From: an uncultured Bacteroidota bacterium | GTDB lineage: Bacteria > Bacteroidota > Bacteroidia > Chitinophagales > Chitinophagaceae | Direction: 5' to 3' | NCBI GenBank assembly: GCA_946479615.1 | Contig: CAMLGR010000163.1 | Span: 1-9,874, forward strand | Length of the DNA: 9,874 nt | Shown here: in pieces, positions 4,620 to 9,874 of the stretch | Layout: every line of letters starts with the position of its first letter | Numbering within the stretch: the stretch's first letter is position 1 | Translations under genes and position numbers: made by a program | Notes under the pieces: generated by a model | The model's database searches: none | What the model saw: only the letters and a program-made list of their open reading frames with translations | Told to the model about the DNA's origin: nothing

Positions 4620-7600
4620 TTAGCCTTTTTTTGAAACAATCGCTTTTAGTGAAACATCATTTACCTCAATTCCGATAGCCTTGCTGTCGGGTATTTCAGG
4701 CACGATTTCCAGCTTATCTGCCAGAATTTCGGCGCAAATATAGTCTTTAAACCGTGTCAAAGATTCTCTCATTCCATTAGCAGCAGTAACCTTTACTTCG
4801 ATGCGGTCTGTCAATTCAAACCCACTGTCCTTGCGTATTTTCTGTATCCTGTTTACAAATTCCCGGGCATTGCCTTCAGCCTCCAGTTCGGGTGTTACCG
4901 TCACATCCAGGGCCACTGTCAGCGACCCTTTACCAGCCATTGTCCAGCCTGGTATATCCTCACTGCTGATCTCAATTTCGGCAATTTGTAATATTACGGG
5001 TTCGCCATCAATTGACAAATTATATTGCCCCTCTTTTTCAAACTTCGCAATGTCCTGTTGTGTGAATTGTGTCAAAGCTGTGGATACTGCCTTCATCTTC
5101 GGACCCAGCTTTTTCCCCAATGCCACAAAATTCGGTTTGATCTTTTTATGGATAAATGTATTATCAGGAGCGAGGTATTCGATCTCTTTTACATTTACTT
5201 CCGCTTTTAATAAGTCTTCTACTTTCTGCAACTGCTGTTTCATTGCCGGATTCAGCACAGGTATCATTACTTTTTGTAATGGCTGCCGTACTTTGATATT
5301 AACTTTCTTACGCAAGGATAGTACCAATGAAGAAGCATCCTGCGCCAGTTGCATTCTTTCTTCCAGTGATTCGTCGATGGCCTGCTTATCCACTACCGGA
5401 AAATCAACATGATGAACAGATTCTGCTTTGAACCTGCCGGTTACTGCTTCCAGGTTCCTGAAAATAACATCACTAAAGAAGGGGGATACCGGCGCTATCA
5501 GTCTCACCACCGTTTCCAGGCACTCATATAAAGTCTGGTATGCACAAATCTTGTCCTGCCCATACTCCCCTTTCCAGAACCGCCTTCTGCACAATCTAAC
5601 ATACCAGTTGCTTAAATGTTCATCCACGAAATCTTCGATCGCGCGGCCGGCCTGTGTCGGCTCATAATCATCCATGTACTCATTGACTTTTTTGATCAAT
5701 GAATTCAGGCTCGATAAGATCCAGCGATCGATCTCGGGGCGCTCTGCCAGTGGTATGTATTTTTCTTTGAACGAAAAACCATCCACATTGGCATATAAAG
5801 CAAAGAATTGATAGGTATTATATAATGTACCGAAGAATTTACGCTGCACCTCTTTGATCCCATCGAGGTCAAATTTCATATTCTCCCAGGGGGATGCATT
5901 GGTAACCAGATACCATCTCGTTGCATCGGCGCCGAATGTTTCGATCGTTTTAAAAGGATCCACCACATTGCCCAGGCGCTTGCTCATCTTGTTGCCATTC
6001 TTGTCCAGCACCAACCCGTTCGATACGCAGGTCTTATATGATAAGCTGTCAAATAACATAGACGCGATTGCATGAAGAGTATAGAACCAGCCACGTGTCT
6101 GGTCAACACCTTCGGCGATAAAGTTGGCAGGAAATAAAGCTCCACCTTTGGAGGCCGTATGATATTTAAAGAAATTCTCCGGCGATAAAGGTCCGTATTG
6201 ATTCGAACTTGTATCCGGCAATCCCCATTGCGCATACGGCATGGCACCGCTGTCGAACCATACATCGATAAGATCGGGGACACGCTTCATTGGCTGCCCG
6301 GTTGAGCTTACGAGTACGATCTCATCAACATATGGTTTATGAAGATCTATGTTTTCAGCAGTGAGTTTGGCGCTGTTGGATAATCCTAATGCTTTATCCG
6401 ACTTCTTTACTTCTTCTATCAATTCTGCAATCGTACCGATACATTTTTCTTCCTTGCCATCTTCTGTTTTCCAGATCGGCAATGGCGTACCCCAGAAACG
6501 GCTGCGGCTGAGGTTCCAGTCTACCATATTTTCCAGCCAGTTCCCAAAACGTCCTTCACCGGTGGATTTGGGTTTCCAGTTGATAGTCTTGTTCAGTTCC
6601 ACCATCCTGTCCTTCAAAGCGGTTGTTTTGATGAACCAGGCATCCAATGGGTAATACAGGATCGGTTTATCAGTGCGCCAGCAATGCGGGTAATTATGCT
6701 CGTATTTCTCTACTTTGAACGCACGGTTTTCTTTTTTCAGTTTGACACTGATATCGACATTCACATCTACATATTCCTTCTCATCCTTATAGTTCTTTAC
6801 ATACCGGTTGCTGAATTCACCCAGTCCATCGATGAATTTACCCTGCTTGTCAACCATAGTCAGGATACCGATATTAAATTTCTTACCTACTTTATAGTCA
6901 TCTGCACCAAATGCAGGAGCCGTATGTACGATACCTGTACCATCTTCGGTAGTAACAAAGTCACCCGTGATGACATGGAATGGTTTTGCACCCGGTGTTA
7001 TTTCACGGATCGCTTGTAATGAATTGGCTTCATAAGGAAGCAATTGCTCATATTCACAGCCTTCAATGCTTTTTCCTTTGAATTCAGCGAGAATTTTCCA
7101 GGGAAGCAGTTTTACATCGGCTGAATAGTTATCGAAATCACCATTCTCTCCTTCCGGTTTGAAATATTTACCCAGCAAGGCTTTGGCGAGTACAACATTA
7201 ACAGGGAGATGTGTATAGGGATTAAATGTCTTTACCAGTACATAATCTATGGAAGGTCCTACTGTCAATCCTAAGTTGGATGGCAATGTCCAGGGCGTTG
7301 TCGTCCAGGCGAGGAAGAATATTCCGGCCCCTTCGGTGGATCCTGTAAAAAGAAATTCGCTTTTACTATTGGGGATGACTTTAAACATCGCCACGCAACT
7401 GGTATCTTTTACATCTTTATAAGTACCCGGTTGATTCAATTCGTGTGAGCTCAATCCTGTTCCTGCCGCCGGTGAATAAGGCTGGATGCTGACGCTTTCA
7501 TACAGCAATCCTTTTTTATACAATTCGCTAAGCAGCCACCACAGGGTTTCGATATATTCATTTTTGAAGGTGATATAGGGATCATTCAGATCGACCCAAT

Positions 7601-8024
7601 ACCCCATCTTTCGGGTGATATCATCCCATTTATCTTTATAGCGTAATACCGCTTCGCGGCATTTCCGGTTGTATTCTTCTACCGATATTTTTTTACCGAT
7701 ATCTTCTTTGGTGATGCCCAGTTCTTTCTCCACACCCAATTCGATAGGCAGGCCGTGGGTATCCCATCCACCTTTTCTTTTTACCTGGAATCCTCTCATG
7801 GTCTTGTAGCGGCAGACCAGGTCTTTCAGTGTCCGGGAAATAACGTGGTGGATACCGGGCATTCCATTAGCGCTGGGAGGCCCTTCATAGAATACAAAGG
7901 GGGTAGCACCCTCGCGGAGCGACACACTTTTCTCAAACGCATGGGCATCAGCCCATTTTGTCAGTATCTCCTGCTCAAATGCCGGGAGATTAAGTCCTGA
8001 AAATTCCTTGTATTTGACAGCCAT
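4620..8024 (-). CDS. ileS: isoleucyl-tRNA synthetase, eukaryote-like type (IleRS2)
   Basis: A complete 1134-residue class I synthetase that charges tRNA-Ile with isoleucine in the cytoplasm. Seen in order: PPSANG then the HIGH-position motif GIHH (57-60); GGWDTHGLPIE (85-95); the CP1 editing domain with TTTPWTLPSN (241-250) and HTAPAFGADD (367-376), which clears mischarged valine; WNLSRSRFWGTPLP (503-516); DVWFDSG (587-593); the KMSKR signature (679-683); the anticodon-binding helical domain (about 760-900); and a C-terminal extension. No C-terminal zinc-binding cysteine cluster is visible. The end matches the long extension (DUF5915-like) of Bacteroidota enzymes. Bacterial type 1 enzymes are near 930 residues with a canonical HIGH; the length and motifs here fit the type 2, eukaryote-like form, which tolerates mupirocin. 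First gene of an operon with the DksA-like gene, 4 nt downstream. The stop is preceded by a run of seven A. Confidence 0.97.
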   Translation of the reverse strand: MAVKYKEFSGLNLPAFEQEILTKWADAHAFEKSVSLREGATPFVFYEGPPSANGMPGIHHVISRTLKDLVCRYKTMRGFQVKRKGGWDTHGLPIELGVEKELGITKEDIGKKISVEEYNRKCREAVLRYKDKWDDITRKMGYWVDLNDPYITFKNEYIETLWWLLSELYKKGLLYESVSIQPYSPAAGTGLSSHELNQPGTYKDVKDTSCVAMFKVIPNSKSEFLFTGSTEGAGIFFLAWTTTPWTLPSNLGLTVGPSIDYVLVKTFNPYTHLPVNVVLAKALLGKYFKPEGENGDFDNYSADVKLLPWKILAEFKGKSIEGCEYEQLLPYEANSLQAIREITPGAKPFHVITGDFVTTEDGTGIVHTAPAFGADDYKVGKKFNIGILTMVDKQGKFIDGLGEFSNRYVKNYKDEKEYVDVNVDISVKLKKENRAFKVEKYEHNYPHCWRTDKPILYYPLDAWFIKTTALKDRMVELNKTINWKPKSTGEGRFGNWLENMVDWNLSRSRFWGTPLPIWKTEDGKEEKCIGTIAELIEEVKKSDKALGLSNSAKLTAENIDLHKPYVDEIVLVSSTGQPMKRVPDLIDVWFDSGAMPYAQWGLPDTSSNQYGPLSPENFFKYHTASKGGALFPANFIAEGVDQTRGWFYTLHAIASMLFDSLSYKTCVSNGLVLDKNGNKMSKRLGNVVDPFKTIETFGADATRWYLVTNASPWENMKFDLDGIKEVQRKFFGTLYNTYQFFALYANVDGFSFKEKYIPLAERPEIDRWILSSLNSLIKKVNEYMDDYEPTQAGRAIEDFVDEHLSNWYVRLCRRRFWKGEYGQDKICAYQTLYECLETVVRLIAPVSPFFSDVIFRNLEAVTGRFKAESVHHVDFPVVDKQAIDESLEERMQLAQDASSLVLSLRKKVNIKVRQPLQKVMIPVLNPAMKQQLQKVEDLLKAEVNVKEIEYLAPDNTFIHKKIKPNFVALGKKLGPKMKAVSTALTQFTQQDIAKFEKEGQYNLSIDGEPVILQIAEIEISSEDIPGWTMAGKGSLTVALDVTVTPELEAEGNAREFVNRIQKIRKDSGFELTDRIEVKVTAANGMRESLTRFKDYICAEILADKLEIVPEIPDSKAIGIEVNDVSLKAIVSKKG

Positions 8025-8054
8025 GATCGGTTTCCCGCCTGATTTTTAAGGGTG

Positions 8055-8080
8055 CAAAGGTATAGAATTTCAGTAAGCAA
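8055..8080 (-). promoter_or_regulatory. promoter of the ileS operon
   Basis: On the minus strand TACCTTTG (8062-8055) is an exact TAnnTTTG box followed by CACCC. TTG (8080-8078) lies 15 nt upstream, a little short. The predicted leader of about 25 nt is too short for a T-box, and no T-box or other riboswitch is visible. Confidence 0.5.
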
Positions 8081-8275
8081 TTGGCAGTGTCAGTTCTGCG
8101 GCCTTGTGGTCTTACAGCCAGCAGTCCCGTGATTGTTGAAATCTACTATAGGCATGATGACGACTTCCTGCTGCAAGACTGCAATATGGCGAGACTACCA
8201 GCTGCCGGCTGTCATCTGCTTGGTACGTTTTTAGTTAACTACAACATTATCTTAAAGCCAAAAACATTCGTGCTG
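8063..8275. other. non-coding divergent intergenic region
   Basis: This stretch separates ileS from the phytochrome gene and is too GC-balanced to be only a promoter. I find no supported ORF or known RNA. It has several CAG/CTG-rich words and an imperfect inverted repeat: GTCTTACAGCCAGCAG (near 8109-8124) against CTGCTGCAAGAC (near 8172-8183). A rightward promoter is not evident; TATCTTAA at 8248-8255 is the nearest candidate -7 box, without a well-spaced TTG. Confidence 0.4.
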
Positions 8276-9874
8276 ATGATGGAATCTCAACAAGCTACCG
8301 ACCTGACCAATTGTGATAAGGAACCTATCCATATACCAGGAGCCGTTCAATCCCATGGCTTTCTACTGGCGCTTGACCCCGGCTCACTGATCGTTCAAAA
8401 GGTATCGGCTAATATCGAAAAGTTTACCGGCAGAAAAGCCGGCGAATGCCTGGCGCAACCGGCCGCTATGCTGGAAAGCATTATTATTCCAGCCAAAGCC
8501 GGTTCTTCCCTGACGGAATTGATCAAATTGGGAATGATCACCGGCCATTTTGAATCATTGAACCCGCAACGCGTCACTGTGGCCGGCAAGGATATGTTCC
8601 TTATCTGTCACCAGTATAAAGGATATATTATTTGTGAATTTGAAACGCTGCAGCCTGATGAGGATAATACTATCACCCTGCAAAAAGCCATGGGCACCGC
8701 TCTCGGTGTCATTCAATCTTCTTCGTCTTTTGATAAGTTATTGAATCATGTGGCTTCTTTTGTAAAAGAGATTACAGGCTATAACCGTATCATGATCTAT
8801 AAGTTTCATAAGGACCAGCATGGAGAAGTGATCGCGGAGGCAAAAGATGATGATATGGAAAGCTGGCTGCACCTGCATTACCCGGCCAGCGATATACCAG
8901 CACAGGCAAGAGAATTATATAAGCTGAACCTTGTGCGGCTGATCGCCGATGTAAACAGTAAACCTTCCGGGTTATTAAGCGAAGCCAATCACCCCGAACC
9001 ACTGGATCTCACCCATAGTACACTCCGTGCGGTATCGCCTATTCATATTGAATATTTAAAGAACATGGAAGCAGGCGCGAGCTTCAGTGTTTCATTGATG
9101 AGTAAGAATGAACTCTGGGGTCTTATTGCCTGTCATCACCGCGAAGCGCGTTTTATCGATTATAATTCCAGGACTGCCTGCAACTTTATCGGTCAATTAT
9201 TTTCCGCAGCACTGGAATTTAAAAATATCGAAAACATTGAAGAGCGGCATAACCGGTCGGCCGAAAATCAATTACAGTTATTCGAATACCTGTTAAAAGA
9301 AATGGACCCGGTAGGCGCCCTCACACAAAAAGAGATCACCCTGCTGGATATGAACAGTGCGACGGGTGTGGTATTCTGTTTTGAAAGCAATATGTATACA
9401 TTAGGAAAGGTGCCTGATGAGAAAGAGATCGGTCAATTAATAAGCTGGCTCCGGCAAGGCGAGCATGGATTTTTTTATCAAACTTCTTCTTTGCCGAAAG
9501 AATATCCCGGTGCAAAAAGTTTTGCTGCGATCGGAAGCGGGATCATGATCACAGAGATATCGCATGATTTCAGTGAGTATATCATGTGGTTCAAACCCGA
9601 ATTGATCAGGACGGTTGACTGGGCCGGCCAGCAGCAAAAGAATACGACAAGGATGGAGGACGGAAGCATCCGCATCAGCCCGCGAAAAAGTTTTGCGAAA
9701 TGGACAGAAGAAGTAAAGTTCACTTCGGAAGAATGGACAAATAACGAGATCGCTGCTGTTTTAAAACTGCGGGAAGACCTGATACAGGTCTTCAATAAAA
9801 AAGCCAGCGAGATCCGGAAATTAAATGACCTGCTGAAGACTGCCTATGAAGAACTGGATACATTCAGTTTTACT
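8276..9874 (+). CDS. bphP: bacteriophytochrome sensor histidine kinase, 3' end outside window
   Basis: The 533 visible residues give the photosensory half of a red/far-red photoreceptor that binds biliverdin. An N-terminal PAS domain (about 15-115) is preceded by Cys13 in the NCDKEPIHIPG context, where bacteriophytochromes attach biliverdin (Cys24 in Deinococcus BphP). The GAF domain (about 130-300) has PASDIPAQAR (203-212, with Asp206), SPIH (His257) and ACHH (His287), all expected near the chromophore. The PHY domain (about 310-500) carries the tongue motifs WAG (449-451) and PRKSF (469-473). The last residues, ELDTFSFT, are the usual lead into a HisKA H-box; the phosphoacceptor His should lie just beyond the edge. 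ATG at 8276 or 8279 both fit. All photochemical residues appear intact. No heme oxygenase or response regulator is in the window. The partner and output are unseen. Confidence 0.95.
   Translation, partial: MMESQQATDLTNCDKEPIHIPGAVQSHGFLLALDPGSLIVQKVSANIEKFTGRKAGECLAQPAAMLESIIIPAKAGSSLTELIKLGMITGHFESLNPQRVTVAGKDMFLICHQYKGYIICEFETLQPDEDNTITLQKAMGTALGVIQSSSSFDKLLNHVASFVKEITGYNRIMIYKFHKDQHGEVIAEAKDDDMESWLHLHYPASDIPAQARELYKLNLVRLIADVNSKPSGLLSEANHPEPLDLTHSTLRAVSPIHIEYLKNMEAGASFSVSLMSKNELWGLIACHHREARFIDYNSRTACNFIGQLFSAALEFKNIENIEERHNRSAENQLQLFEYLLKEMDPVGALTQKEITLLDMNSATGVVFCFESNMYTLGKVPDEKEIGQLISWLRQGEHGFFYQTSSLPKEYPGAKSFAAIGSGIMITEISHDFSEYIMWFKPELIRTVDWAGQQQKNTTRMEDGSIRISPRKSFAKWTEEVKFTSEEWTNNEIAAVLKLREDLIQVFNKKASEIRKLNDLLKTAYEELDTFSFT

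Noticed and set aside
4616..4639. Longer start of the DksA-like gene (eight more residues)
   Set aside because: It would overlap the end of ileS by 20 nt, and the ATG at 4615 gives the familiar MATKKK-type beginning with a 4-nt gap.
4801..5412. Rightward 203-codon frame opposite the end of ileS
   Set aside because: It lies wholly inside the certain ileS frame on the other strand and resembles no protein family.
8025..8054. T-box or other riboswitch before ileS
   Set aside because: The predicted leader is only about 25 nt and shows no specifier loop or terminator pair.
8790..9002. Leftward frames inside the phytochrome gene (also 8395-8589, 9437-9637 and 9478-9795)
   Set aside because: They overlap the well-supported sensor frame and have no recognisable motif.

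Overview
The window looks like chromosomal DNA from a member of the Bacteroidota, most like Chitinophagaceae. Evidence: several promoters fit the Bacteroidota form (TTG, about 15-20 nt, TAnnTTTG), no strong Shine-Dalgarno sequences precede the starts, and the gene types are familiar from that group. These include an eukaryote-like isoleucyl-tRNA synthetase followed at once by a TraR/DksA-like gene with a Lys/Ala/Pro-rich tail, a collagen-repeat lipoprotein, a small outer-membrane beta-barrel protein and a bacteriophytochrome. The genus is inferred from gene style, not from a marker search.

Layout. Positions 1-12 may hold the first codons of a leftward gene, with its promoter at 39-65. A rightward GNAT acetyltransferase (299-727) converges on a leftward two-TM YcxB-like membrane protein (812-1294). 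The two share a perfect 28-bp inverted repeat that contains the stop codon of the second. From about 1310 to 2096 there is a non-coding array of hairpins in both orientations, including a near-identical 253-bp tandem duplication. The array ends at the intrinsic terminator of a leftward collagen-like lipoprotein (2151-2792). A short divergent promoter region separates that gene from a rightward secreted beta-barrel protein (2972-3721).

From 8024 leftward runs an operon of ileS (4620-8024) and the TraR/DksA-like gene (3791-4615), 4 nt apart. It couples a tRNA-charging enzyme with a probable RNA-polymerase-binding regulator, and it converges on the beta-barrel gene with a shared hairpin between them. 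After a 213-nt non-coding stretch, a rightward bacteriophytochrome histidine kinase begins at 8276 and runs off the window end just before the expected phosphoacceptor histidine.

The points most worth a second look are the 1310-2096 array, whose hairpins show a compensatory base-pair change, a clean 28-bp hairpin loss and a tandem duplication; the swapped GxHH signature in IleS, a form associated with mupirocin resistance; the degenerate zinc finger and long basic tail of the DksA-like protein; and the near-leaderless promoter of the YcxB-like gene. I see no complete mobile element, CRISPR array, tRNA, rRNA or defence system, and nothing here that I would call a new multi-gene system.
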